Below, one piece after another: positions 8,282 to 15,456 of a DNA stretch of 49,789 nt. A program made the position numbers and the translations under genes. The notes under the pieces were generated by a model. The model had not been told where the DNA came from. It was given only the letters and a program-made list of their open reading frames with translations, and did not search any database. Within the stretch, counting starts at the first letter, position 1. Each line of letters starts with the position of its first letter. The stretch is from Alkalibacter sp964582705 (lineage in GTDB: Bacteria > Bacillota > Clostridia > Eubacteriales > Alkalibacteraceae), in the NCBI GenBank assembly GCA_964582705.1, contig CAZOTE010000009.1, forward strand, positions 1-49,789, read 5' to 3'.

Positions 8282-8647
8282 TCAATCATTTATTTTTACC
8301 TGGACGCTTGCAACTGCCACTTCAATGGTGTCATCCTTGTCTCCAAAATTGAGAAACATAAAACCAGGACTTTTCAAGCCTCCTTTTACAGCCGTAACTT
8401 GCGCCTTTCCAACTGGAAAGCATTCTTCGATCCTCTTTACATCCAACTCTTCCGGTCTATCTACCCCCACAATAGCTTCGATATAAACGTTTTCATTTAG
8501 GTCATCCGCTTCAATACCGCAGATTTCATTTAGCCCCACGAGACAGCTTCTGGATATAGCATCCTTTACTGCTCGACTTGCAGCGACATTTACATCCTGT
8601 CCGTGAAAATCGATTCCCATGCCGAATTCAATCACAAATCTTTTCAT
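8282..8647 (-). CDS. Lin0512 family protein, first gene of the acetoin operon
   Basis: A 121-residue protein matching the uncharacterised Lin0512 family: start MKRFVIEFGMGIDFHGQDV, then AASRAVKDAIS, a VGVDRPEELD segment and a KGGLKSPGF segment. It has no membrane segments or signal. Members are small alpha/beta proteins of unknown function. Fifteen bases separate its stop codon from the acoA start, and the sigma-54-type promoter lies about 200 bases upstream, so it should be the leader gene of the acetoin operon. A GTG at 8653 is an alternative start; neither has a strong ribosome binding site. A role linked to acetoin or thiamine-enzyme metabolism is inference from position only. Confidence 0.85.
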   Translation of the reverse strand: MKRFVIEFGMGIDFHGQDVNVAASRAVKDAISRSCLVGLNEICGIEADDLNENVYIEAIVGVDRPEELDVKRIEECFPVGKAQVTAVKGGLKSPGFMFLNFGDKDDTIEVAVASVQVKIND

Positions 8648-8698
8648 ATTCACGTATAATCAAATCATCATTTAGATGGTGATTTAATTAATTCCTTT

Positions 8699-8716
8699 CT
8701 CCCAGATTCTCTGGGT
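8699..8716 (-). promoter_or_regulatory. Small hairpin in the acetoin operon leader
   Basis: CCCAGA and TCTGGG pair around a few bases (about 8701-8715) roughly 50 bases upstream of the first gene, within the predicted untranslated leader. The stem is short; function unknown. Confidence 0.3.
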
Positions 8717-8785
8717 TTCTATTTCCATCTTTGATATATTTATAAAAGCACTGTGGATCTGTATTTCATATTTTACAGCTTTGAC

Positions 8786-8812
8786 TGTTCGGAGGTGACT
8801 CACCTCCGAACA
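8786..8812. promoter_or_regulatory. 27-base near-perfect palindrome in the acetoin leader
   Basis: TGTTCGGAGGTGA (8786-8798) is an exact reverse complement of 8800-8812 with one central base. It lies about 50 bases downstream of the sigma-54 promoter and about 140 bases before the first gene. It could be a protein-binding site or a strong mRNA hairpin; there is no U-tract on either side, so a simple terminator is unlikely. Confidence 0.55.
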
Positions 8813-8859
8813 AAATAGTTCTTCTCCACTGTGAATTGACCTTACAGTTTTATAATAGT

Positions 8860-8876
8860 TGCAATTTATGTGCCAA
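8860..8876 (-). promoter_or_regulatory. Sigma-54 (-24/-12) promoter of the acetoin operon
   Basis: On the minus strand the sequence reads TTGGCAC-ATAAA-TTGCA, matching the sigma-54 consensus (T)TGGCAC-N5-TTGCA with the invariant GG and GC pairs at the required 10-base spacing. Acetoin operons in Bacillus and others are driven by sigma-54 with the enhancer-binding protein AcoR, so this fits the downstream genes. No AcoR gene lies in the window. Confidence 0.85.
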
Positions 8877-9029
8877 TGATATCCAACAAGCTATACGCAA
8901 CCTCAATCACAGGCACAATGCCTTTAAACCCCAAGGAATAAAAGAATGAGAGGCTGGAATCTATCTTATGCTGCCAACAGCAATCTCATCCGTGAGTCTC
9001 ATTTTTTCTCAAATTTAGTCTCAAAATGA
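8877..9029. other. Intergenic region, candidate enhancer sites for the acetoin promoter
   Basis: No open frame of interest. This stretch upstream of the sigma-54 promoter contains AGGCA-CAA-TGCCT (about 8912-8924) and a longer interrupted repeat around GAATGAGA ... TCTCATCC (8947-8991). These are possible binding sites for an enhancer-binding protein, but none is a proven match. Confidence 0.35.
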
Positions 9030-9060
9030 GAAAAGCAGTCTCAACTCGAGACTGCTTTTC
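9030..9060 (-). terminator. Terminator of the antiporter gene
   Basis: A 13-bp stem (GAAAAGCAGTCTC with GAGACTGCTTTTC) around a 5-base loop, 30 bases beyond the antiporter stop codon. The minus-strand 3' side ends in TTTTC followed by a T-rich run. Confidence 0.75.
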
Positions 9061-9090
9061 TTTCAAATATTTAATTCATTACTTAAAATT

Positions 9091-10116
9091 TCAGATCCAA
9101 AGGTAATTAAGAGCCAGGTATACGAAGTACATTCCCAGAAGCACGACTCCTTCAGGCTTTGTTATACTGTCTCCCCTTTTTTTTGTAAAAAACCTGAATA
9201 CAAGAAGTATAATGACCATAGCTGGTATCTGCAGCTTGAAATAGTTTGATGGCACTACAAGCCCTCCAGGAGTGACCGCAGCAGCGCTTCCCACAACGAA
9301 CAATACGTTAAGTATGTCTGCTCCTACTATGTTTCCAACCGCAAGCTCTCCGTGACCCTTTCTTACCGCATTAACAGCCGTTATGAGCTCAGGAAGGCTA
9401 GTGCCAAAGGCTATCAGCGTAGCCGCTATAACGCTTTGTGGAATACCCACCCTTACAGCCGTAATCTCAACAGATGATATCAAAACTTTGGATGATAAGA
9501 TTACCATGGCTATTGCTGCAAATATCTTCCCTATTAAGAGCAGAACAGAAGCATCTGCCTCTTTCACAATTTCTATCCCATCCTCATCGTCGGGTCCAAG
9601 GGCATCAGTTATTTTCGACCACTTAATTGAATAATATATGTATAATCCCAAAAGCACTAAAAATACGATTCCTACAATCCGGCTTACGTTTCCTCCCTCT
9701 CCAGGGGATAGGAAAGGCAGGCAGACAACTGCGAGCAATATTCCCGCTCCCAGCTGAATCTTTCCCTGCCTCTCCACGACCAGCTTTTCTATAGGCAGAT
9801 GTCCCAGCAATGCAGCCAAGCCAATTATAAGACCTGTGTCAGCTATAATTGAACCTATGGCATTTCCTAATGCCAAATCGGCATTTCCCTGCATGGCTGC
9901 CAGCACCGACACGCTAGCCTCAGGAAGAGTGGTGCCCAAAGAGATTATCGTGGCTCCGATTATCATCTTAGGCACGCCCCACTTAAAGGAAAGAACCACC
10001 GCTTCATCCACTAAAACATCTGCCCCCTTGCTAAGCACCCCAAGAGATACCACTATTATTGCTACCAAAAAGAGCGTGGGTAATGATATTAAATATCCAT
10101 GTATCAGTTCTTCCAT
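9091..10116 (-). CDS. Cation/calcium antiporter (CaCA family, YrbG-like), probably Mn2+/Ca2+ exporter
   Basis: A 341-residue inner-membrane antiporter with about ten hydrophobic segments and the two inverted alpha-repeats of the family: GTTLPEASVSVLAA...GNAIGS (first half) and GTSLPELITAV...GNIVGADI (second half), whose acidic residues bind the cation. An acidic cytoplasmic loop (DALGPDDEDG) separates the halves. The ATG at 10116 follows GGAGGA; a TTG four codons earlier lies before that site and is rejected. The gene is preceded by a yybP-ykoY type Mn2+ riboswitch and terminator, which strongly suggests Mn2+ as substrate or inducer, in exchange for Na+ or H+. Generic annotation would be calcium/sodium antiporter. 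Confidence 0.9.
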   Translation of the reverse strand: MEELIHGYLISLPTLFLVAIIVVSLGVLSKGADVLVDEAVVLSFKWGVPKMIIGATIISLGTTLPEASVSVLAAMQGNADLALGNAIGSIIADTGLIIGLAALLGHLPIEKLVVERQGKIQLGAGILLAVVCLPFLSPGEGGNVSRIVGIVFLVLLGLYIYYSIKWSKITDALGPDDEDGIEIVKEADASVLLLIGKIFAAIAMVILSSKVLISSVEITAVRVGIPQSVIAATLIAFGTSLPELITAVNAVRKGHGELAVGNIVGADILNVLFVVGSAAAVTPGGLVVPSNYFKLQIPAMVIILLVFRFFTKKRGDSITKPEGVVLLGMYFVYLALNYLWI

Positions 10117-10153
10117 TTCATCCTCCAAGCATACATTTATTTAAATTCTGATT

Positions 10154-10204
10154 TTAAAAAAGACCCCACAGCCATCACCCCTAAATCTAAAGCGGTGATG
10201 GCTG
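10154..10204 (-). terminator. Expression-platform terminator of the Mn2+ riboswitch
   Basis: CAGCCATCACC (10194-10204 read on minus) pairs with GGTGATGGCTG (10169-10179), continued by weaker pairing and followed on the minus strand by TGGGGTCTTTTTT. The upstream arm extends into the aptamer closing stem (AGACTCTGCAGCC), so ligand-bound and terminated forms would compete, giving expression when Mn2+ is high. Confidence 0.8.
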
Positions 10205-10303
10205 CAGAGTCTTGCATGACCTAAGTCATTATAGCCGGGAAACCTGGGTTTCCGTATTGACGACTGTAATCCCACATATGTGGTTAGCTACTCCCTCTAA
10301 CTT
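10205..10303 (-). ncRNA. yybP-ykoY (Mn2+) riboswitch aptamer
   Basis: Read on the minus strand, the conserved blocks occur in order: AGGGAGTAGC at the 5' side, then GTCGTCAATACGG, CCCGGCT, and GCAAGACTC closing P1. These match the yybP-ykoY core, in which two loops jointly bind Mn2+. It lies between 89 and 187 bases upstream of the antiporter gene and is followed by a terminator hairpin. I judged this by recalled consensus, not by a covariance search. Confidence 0.87.
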
Positions 10304-10378
10304 TTTAATTGTAAATAAAAAACTCATCCTTGTCAATACCACAACGGTAGCAAATCGTTTACACTTGTTATAATTAAT

Positions 10379-10407
10379 TTGATTATTATAATATTTAGTG
10401 CTATAAT
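10379..10407 (+). promoter_or_regulatory. Promoter of the corrinoid protein gene
   Basis: TTGATT (10379-10384) and TATAAT (10402-10407), 17 bases apart, 50 bases before the start codon. AAGGAGG follows near 10442. Confidence 0.65.
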
Positions 10408-10457
10408 AATTAACATTATTCGAGAGACGTTATTGTAAATCAAGGAGGAATTATAAC

Positions 10458-11093
10458 ATGATCGACGAAAAAGTAGCACAGCTAATAGGTGATCTGGAAG
10501 AAGAGGATGTCCTTGAAATAATCGAGGATTTTGTCGCAAGCTCTCCTTCCGAAGAAGATTCTAAAAAAGTTCTTGCAGCCTGTCAAAAGGGCATGGCCAT
10601 AGTAGGGGACAGATTTGAAAAAGGTGAATATTTCGTAGGTGACTTGATATTCGCAGGAGAGCTTTTAACAGAATCCATCGACCTTCTTAAGCCCGTTCTT
10701 GGAAGCAGCCGATCTGAAAAAGTTGGAAAGATCGTCCTGGCGACTGTTAGGGGAGACCTTCACGACATCGGAAAGAATATATTCAAGACCATGGCTGAAG
10801 CTGCAGGTTTCCAGGTCATAGATTTAGGCATCGATCAGTCTGAGGAAATGATCGTAGAAAAAATCCGAGATGAAAACCCTGATATCTTAGGCATGAGCGG
10901 AATTCTTACCCTTTCTTTAAAATCCATGAAAGACACCGTTGAAGCCTTAAAGAGCTCAGGACTTAGAGACTCCGTAAAAATAATCATCGGAGGCAACCCG
11001 GTAACCAAGGAAGCCAGTGACGACATAGGCGCAGACGCCTTTACGACAAATGCCGCCGCGGGAGTGAAGATGTGTCTAGATTTTTTACGCTGA
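10458..11093 (+). CDS. Corrinoid protein (methyltransferase cognate, B12-binding)
   Basis: A 211-residue protein of the MtbC/MttC/MtmC type, which carries a methyl group on cobalamin between two methyltransferases. It has the helical cap domain (about 1-88) and the B12-binding Rossmann-like domain (about 89-211), with the base-off His ligand motif DLHDIGKN and downstream GMSGILTLS and IIGGNPVT. Strong promoter and AGGAGG site. Unusually, no methyltransferase (MtaB, MtbB, MttB or MtaA type) lies beside it; the next gene is a convergent efflux pump whose 3' end overlaps this one by 53 bases. The substrate is therefore unknown. Confidence 0.9.
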   Translation: MIDEKVAQLIGDLEEEDVLEIIEDFVASSPSEEDSKKVLAACQKGMAIVGDRFEKGEYFVGDLIFAGELLTESIDLLKPVLGSSRSEKVGKIVLATVRGDLHDIGKNIFKTMAEAAGFQVIDLGIDQSEEMIVEKIRDENPDILGMSGILTLSLKSMKDTVEALKSSGLRDSVKIIIGGNPVTKEASDDIGADAFTTNAAAGVKMCLDFLR

Positions 11094-12405
11094 AATAAAA
11101 CCAAGCTCCTGTCAATATAAAGGAAAATATATCTGCAAAAGGGGCTGCGCGAAGTATTCCGTCCAGTCCCCAAAACCTCGGAAAGATCAAAAGAGCAGGA
11201 ATCAACAGTATTACCTGCCTGGTAAGGGTCAGGAACATAGCAGTCTTGGATTGTCCGATTGCTTGAAAATAACTTGCCGCAATGATTTGAAACCCAATCA
11301 CCGGCATGAAGAAAAACCATGTCTTAAGAGCTTTTGTTCCAAATTCCAGCAGCACCGGGTCTCTATTGAACATTGCTATGAGCGCTTCAGGGAACGCTCT
11401 GGTCAATGAGTAGCTTATGACCACTATCACCGTGGCGATTGCCACCCCCTGCTTTGCAGCGGATTTTACCCTATCCTTTTTCGCCGCTCCGAAGTTGAAG
11501 CTTATGATTGGCTGAAGACCCTGTCTGAGACCTATCACGGGAAGAAGCAACAGCATCTGGAGGCTGTTGATTATACCCATTGCTGAGACTGCTATATCTC
11601 CACCGTATAAAAAAAGGTTCTTATTTAAAATGGCATTCAAAAGGCTGTTTGCCATCTGAAGGGAAGCTCCAGGAATGCCCAAGGCAGTGATGCGCTTAAC
11701 TATTTTAAGCTCCGGCATCAGGTTCTCTTTTTTTATTTTCACCTTGCTTTTACCACTGACAAAATATCTTATGACCCATATAAAGGATATGCCCTGGGCC
11801 ATAACAGTTGCCAGTGCAGCTCCCCTCATGCCCATTTTCAGCCCAAATATGAAGACGGCGTCCAATAGAATGTTCATCCCCGCTCCCATAAACATTGTTA
11901 TCATCGCTGTTTTAGGCTCTCCGTCAGCCCTTATGAAGTTGTTCATCCCCATGCTTCCCACTTGGAACACGGCTCCGAAAAATATCATCCTCATATACTC
12001 CACTGCGTATGGCATCACTGTAGCGCTGGCTCCAAACATAGATAAAATGGGTCTTAACAACATTTGGCCAAATACCATAAATACGATGCCGGATATCAAG
12101 AGCATGGAAAATGAATTGCCAAGAGCCTTTTCCGCTTCTCCTCTTTTCCCTTCACCCAGCTTGATGGAAAACAGCGTAGCTCCTCCTAATCCGAATAATA
12201 TGCCCATGGACATCAATATGATCATAATAGGAAATGCGACAGTAATTCCCGCGAGGCCATCTGCTCCCAAATCTGGGCTATTGCCTATAAAAATCCTGTC
12301 TACTACGTTATAAAGGGAATTTACCATCATTCCAACCATGGCAGGCAGAGAATACTCTATTATGAGCTTGTGTATCTTTTCTTCTCCCAAGGGGTTATTT
12401 GTCAT
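11041..12405 (-). CDS. MATE family multidrug efflux transporter
   Basis: A 454-residue integral membrane protein with about twelve hydrophobic segments in two homologous halves (MatE domains around 20-180 and 240-405). It exports drugs or metabolites using an Na+ or H+ gradient. Landmarks: NVVDRIFIG early, FGLGGATLFSIKLGEG, NNFIRADGEPKTAM before the mid loop, and the second-half GLRQGLQPIISFNFGA. The start at 12405 overlaps the MarR gene by 11 bases. Co-transcription behind a MarR repressor with an operator fits substrate-induced efflux. The 3' end overlaps the convergent corrinoid gene by 53 bases. Confidence 0.9.
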   Translation of the reverse strand: MTNNPLGEEKIHKLIIEYSLPAMVGMMVNSLYNVVDRIFIGNSPDLGADGLAGITVAFPIMIILMSMGILFGLGGATLFSIKLGEGKRGEAEKALGNSFSMLLISGIVFMVFGQMLLRPILSMFGASATVMPYAVEYMRMIFFGAVFQVGSMGMNNFIRADGEPKTAMITMFMGAGMNILLDAVFIFGLKMGMRGAALATVMAQGISFIWVIRYFVSGKSKVKIKKENLMPELKIVKRITALGIPGASLQMANSLLNAILNKNLFLYGGDIAVSAMGIINSLQMLLLLPVIGLRQGLQPIISFNFGAAKKDRVKSAAKQGVAIATVIVVISYSLTRAFPEALIAMFNRDPVLLEFGTKALKTWFFFMPVIGFQIIAASYFQAIGQSKTAMFLTLTRQVILLIPALLIFPRFWGLDGILRAAPFADIFSFILTGAWFYFSVKNLDTSSLPRRHLS

Positions 12406-12856
12406 CAACGCCTCTTACCTCCATCTTTTTTCTTATGTCATGCCTTTCGATTTTTAGAACCATCTCTTCCAGTCCTTTTAGCATAAATTCCACCTTCTCC
12501 GGCTCCATGCCCTCGGTAAGCATTTCGCTCCAGCCAAGTATCTTATCCTTAACCTTTGACTCTATCGATTTGGCCTTTTCTGTCAAAAATACTCGATTAT
12601 ACCTTTTATCTCCTTCATCCTTTAGCCTAATGACATACCCCTTTTGTTCCAGGGACTTTATCGCCCTTGCTGTTGCCGACTTGTCTATATACAGATAGGT
12701 TGAAAGCTCTTCTTGACTTGCGCCGCTGTGGTGGTACAGATACATCAAAAAAGAATACTCCGCTGATGTTATTTCGAATTCCTTTAAAGCAAAATTTATA
12801 TATATTTGAGCCTGTCTGTGCAAAATTGACAGATACCTTCCAATCAATCGTTTCAT
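12395..12856 (-). CDS. MarR family transcriptional regulator
   Basis: A 153-residue winged-helix repressor. The recognition region is at about residues 45-100 (ASQEELSTYLYIDKSATARAIKSLE, then wing GYVIRLKDEGDKRYNRV), and flanking helices form the dimer and ligand pocket. AGGAGG precedes the ATG. The gene is transcribed with the overlapping MATE pump; the palindrome at 12868-12887, between the promoter and the start codon, is the likely autoregulatory operator. Ligand unknown, probably a substrate of the pump. Confidence 0.9.
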   Translation of the reverse strand: MKRLIGRYLSILHRQAQIYINFALKEFEITSAEYSFLMYLYHHSGASQEELSTYLYIDKSATARAIKSLEQKGYVIRLKDEGDKRYNRVFLTEKAKSIESKVKDKILGWSEMLTEGMEPEKVEFMLKGLEEMVLKIERHDIRKKMEVRGVDDK

Positions 12857-12867
12857 GGAATCCTCCT

Positions 12868-12914
12868 ATAGTTGACTTGTCAACTATTATATCAACCTTT
12901 TATAAAGCTGTCAA
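12868..12914 (-). promoter_or_regulatory. Consensus promoter and MarR-type operator of the MarR-MATE operon
   Basis: On the minus strand TTGACA (12914-12909) and TATAAT (12891-12886) are separated by exactly 17 bases, a full consensus promoter. Overlapping the -10 end is a perfect 20-base palindrome ATAGTTGAC-TT-GTCAACTAT (12868-12887), the shape and length of a MarR dimer site. Such a strong promoter with an operator at the start site implies tight repression. Confidence 0.85.
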
Positions 12915-13004
12915 ATTTCTTATTGTTTGATTTTTCCACTTTTATAGAGTAAAATATTATTACACCCCCAAACATATCCGTTCCATTCGGAAGGACGTGA
13001 GTTT

Positions 13005-14177
13005 TTGACAGCCACTTTGCCACTGGTAATTATTAATTGTCTTTACTTTTCATTTTTATTTGTATTTTTAATCGAAAAACAGATCAGTCCTATCAAGGTT
13101 CGGTCATCAGCCGTTTTGTACGATCTGTTTGTTTTCTATGCCATTTTTATTTTTCTATTATTTTGGTTTCCTGGGTATTATTCCTATCCGGTGTTTTTTT
13201 TATCATCCATACTTATTGTTAAAAAAGAATACGAAGTGTCTGTCTTCACCTCATCGCTGGTGTCCTTTATAGCTGTTTTTGTTATCGGTATTTCTTTTTC
13301 TCTAACAGATCTTGTATTTTCATTGCTATCAGATAATGCATTGGTAAGTTTAATGCCGGAATTTGCTTTAATGGGGACAAAGGGATTTCTGACTTTTGCC
13401 TTTTCTATATTTTTGCTGGGATTCATGAATCGAATTTTTAGATCCATATATATAGACAGGCAACTGCCCTCAAGGCACGAGGCAGGCTTTAACATTATTA
13501 TGACCGGAACGATACTAGTCTTTGGCTCGTTGGAACTATTTACCAATTTATTCCCGGAGATACCCGATACTTACAGGGCCTTCAAGGTTTTTTTCTCAGC
13601 CTTGCTTCTTATGATCACCCTATCATTTGTCATAATGCTCAGAGACTTCATATACGAAAAGAAAAGCCTGGAGATACTAAAAGCCCAGGTTGAACTTGAC
13701 CCGATGACAGGCACGATGTCCAAGAATTCAGGCCTGAAATACATGAAAGCTTTGATGAAAAAGGCTATAGAAGAAAATAACTACATAACATTTGGATTTA
13801 TAGACATGAACAACCTGAAATTCATAAATGACAGATACGGTCACCAGGAAGGGGACAGAAGCATCATCGAGACCGCTTCCATCATAAAAAACAACCTTAG
13901 AAGCAGCGATATAATCTGCCGTGTAGGCGGTGACGAATTTGTTATAGCCTTCAACGGATGCCGTCATTCCCAGGCACAAGATATCATGGAAAGGATCGAC
14001 AACTCTCTCGAATCCATATCTCATGCCCTGCCTTATGAGATATCCATAAGCACAGGGCTTTTTGAAAAAGAGCCTTACAGAAAGATGCTGCTGGAAGAAA
14101 TCATTAGAATCGTAGATGAGGAAATGTATGTGAAAAAAGCTGAATACAAGAAAAAAAACAAAACCAAGACGAGATGA
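13005..14177 (+). CDS. Membrane-bound diguanylate cyclase (GGDEF)
   Basis: A 390-residue protein. The N-terminal half (about 1-215) holds six or so hydrophobic segments, an integral membrane sensor region of no recognised family. The C-terminal GGDEF domain (about 225-385) makes cyclic di-GMP from two GTP: active-site GGDEF at 308-312, metal site in FIDMNNLKFIND. An RxxD inhibitory site (RSSD, 299-302) sits five residues before it, so product feedback inhibition is expected. Start is a TTG with AAGGA about 10 bases upstream. Monocistronic; its stop codon lies inside the terminator hairpin that follows. Confidence 0.9.
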   Translation: MTATLPLVIINCLYFSFLFVFLIEKQISPIKVRSSAVLYDLFVFYAIFIFLLFWFPGYYSYPVFFLSSILIVKKEYEVSVFTSSLVSFIAVFVIGISFSLTDLVFSLLSDNALVSLMPEFALMGTKGFLTFAFSIFLLGFMNRIFRSIYIDRQLPSRHEAGFNIIMTGTILVFGSLELFTNLFPEIPDTYRAFKVFFSALLLMITLSFVIMLRDFIYEKKSLEILKAQVELDPMTGTMSKNSGLKYMKALMKKAIEENNYITFGFIDMNNLKFINDRYGHQEGDRSIIETASIIKNNLRSSDIICRVGGDEFVIAFNGCRHSQAQDIMERIDNSLESISHALPYEISISTGLFEKEPYRKMLLEEIIRIVDEEMYVKKAEYKKKNKTKTR

Positions 14178-14190
14178 CAGTCTTGGTTTT
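14160..14190. terminator. Bidirectional terminator between GGDEF gene and tRNA-Arg
   Basis: AAAACCAAGAC (14160-14170) pairs with GTCTTGGTTTT (14180-14190). On plus it ends the cyclase gene, overlapping its stop codon; on minus it ends the tRNA transcript and is followed by a long T-run. Confidence 0.8.
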
Positions 14191-14206
14191 ATGGTATAAT
14201 CTTATA

Positions 14207-14282
14207 TGGTGCGCCTGAGATGAATCGAACATCCGACACATGGTTTAGGAAACCATTGCTCTATCCCCTGAGCTACAGGCGC
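14207..14282 (-). tRNA. tRNA-Arg (anticodon CCU), CCA encoded
   Basis: On the minus strand a full cloverleaf is seen: acceptor GCGCCTG pairing with CAGGCGC, D-arm GCTCAGGGGATAGAGC, anticodon arm ATGGT-TTCCTAA-ACCAT giving anticodon CCU, and T-arm with GTTCGATTC, then discriminator A and an encoded CCA. It reads the rare AGG arginine codon. It stands alone between a diguanylate cyclase and a VanY-like gene. Confidence 0.96.
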
Positions 14283-14347
14283 AAGGACAACTATTATATT
14301 AACATAAAAATATGCAGGTTTGCAAGTTGTAAAAGGAGGTTTTATTT

Positions 14348-15343
14348 TTGAAAAAATTTTTTATCATAATGCTATCGATAGCGCTGCTGTCCTTCTCCTC
14401 ATGTTCCTCCGAAAAAATCACGGAGATAAACGGAGTGAAGTTAAGAGGAGAAATCACCATTGACAAGGTAGAGTTTTTGAATATTCCCGAAAACAATTTT
14501 GTGCTCCCCGGTGAACTTATAGAAATAAAAGCCAAGATCACATATATCGATTCAGAAGGCACCACAGCATCGAAAACCGTAGACACAATAGAAACAAAAG
14601 TCATCACAGGGGAAGACCTAATATCCATCCTGGACGGATCCATAAGAATCAGCGAGGAAGCTTTAAGCGGCCAAAACATCGCTATTGACGCCGGACTTAC
14701 AGAGGAAGACTTTCAGACTTCTCTGAATCTCACCGTAAGGAAAAACCCTGCAGACTTTATAACTGCAGACGGAGTCATTACAGACTTTAACGACATAGAC
14801 AGCCTTGTTAACAAGGAAAGAGCTCTTCCCCGGGATTACGTCCCTATCGACCTGGTGAAGCTCACAGTTCCCACAGTGCTTGCAAACCCGGAAATCAATC
14901 AGCTGCGAAAAGCAGCTTCCGATGCCCTGGAATATCTTTTTCAAGCCGCAGAAGAAGAAGACTTCAGCTTAAGCGCCAGATCCGGTTACCGGTCCTATGC
15001 CACTCAAAATTCACTCTACAGCTCCAATGTTGAAAGAAGAGGCTTGGAGCATGCACAAAAATTTTCTGCCCAACCCGGCCACAGCGAGCACCAGACCGGA
15101 CTTGCCATAGACATAACCAGCAATTCTGTCAACAACCAACTGACAGAATATTTTGGAGAAACTCCAGAAGGAATTTGGGTATCTGAAAACGCCCACTTAT
15201 TCGGTTTCATCATAAGGTATCCCTACGGTAAAGACTCAATCACAGGCTATTCCTACGAACCATGGCACCTTAGATATGTAGGTAAAGATCTGGCAGGAAA
15301 TATATTTGAAAGTGGCTTGACCATGGAGGAATGGTTTGAGTGA
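14348..15343 (+). CDS. Lipoprotein D-alanyl-D-alanine carboxypeptidase, M15 (VanY-like)
   Basis: A 331-residue exported lipoprotein. The signal peptide ends at the lipobox LSFSSC (Cys19), so it is anchored to the outer face of the membrane. Residues about 20-165 form an unassigned beta-rich region. The C-terminal M15B/VanY peptidase domain (about 185-320) removes the terminal D-Ala from peptidoglycan stems: SGYRSYATQ, the zinc motif GHSEHQTGLAID (His and Asp ligands) and EPWHLRYVG (catalytic Glu and third His). The start is a TTG with AAAGGAGG 8 bases upstream. Alone on plus, upstream of gdhA; housekeeping cell-wall trimming is more likely than vancomycin resistance because no van genes are near. 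Confidence 0.9.
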   Translation: MKKFFIIMLSIALLSFSSCSSEKITEINGVKLRGEITIDKVEFLNIPENNFVLPGELIEIKAKITYIDSEGTTASKTVDTIETKVITGEDLISILDGSIRISEEALSGQNIAIDAGLTEEDFQTSLNLTVRKNPADFITADGVITDFNDIDSLVNKERALPRDYVPIDLVKLTVPTVLANPEINQLRKAASDALEYLFQAAEEEDFSLSARSGYRSYATQNSLYSSNVERRGLEHAQKFSAQPGHSEHQTGLAIDITSNSVNNQLTEYFGETPEGIWVSENAHLFGFIIRYPYGKDSITGYSYEPWHLRYVGKDLAGNIFESGLTMEEWFE

Positions 15344-15391
15344 TTTAAACAAGTATTTTGTTGCAATTATATAATTTCCTATGGTAAGATG

Positions 15392-15420
15392 TTTACACGA
15401 TAAAACCTAAATTGTATGTA
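15392..15420 (+). promoter_or_regulatory. Candidate gdhA promoter
   Basis: TTTACA (15392-15397) and TATGTA (15415-15420) with 17 bases between, 37 bases before the start codon. The -10 element is imperfect; an alternative with TTGCAA at 15361 also exists. Confidence 0.45.
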
Positions 15421-15456
15421 ATTTATAAAATCTATAATCTTTAAAGGAGAGTTGCA

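Noticed and set aside
11675..12313. A 212-codon open frame on plus opposite the MATE gene
   Set aside because: Antisense shadow of a hydrophobic gene; biased composition and no start signal.
14348..15343. Vancomycin resistance gene vanY
   Set aside because: No vanRSHAX genes nearby; a general cell-wall carboxypeptidase is more likely.
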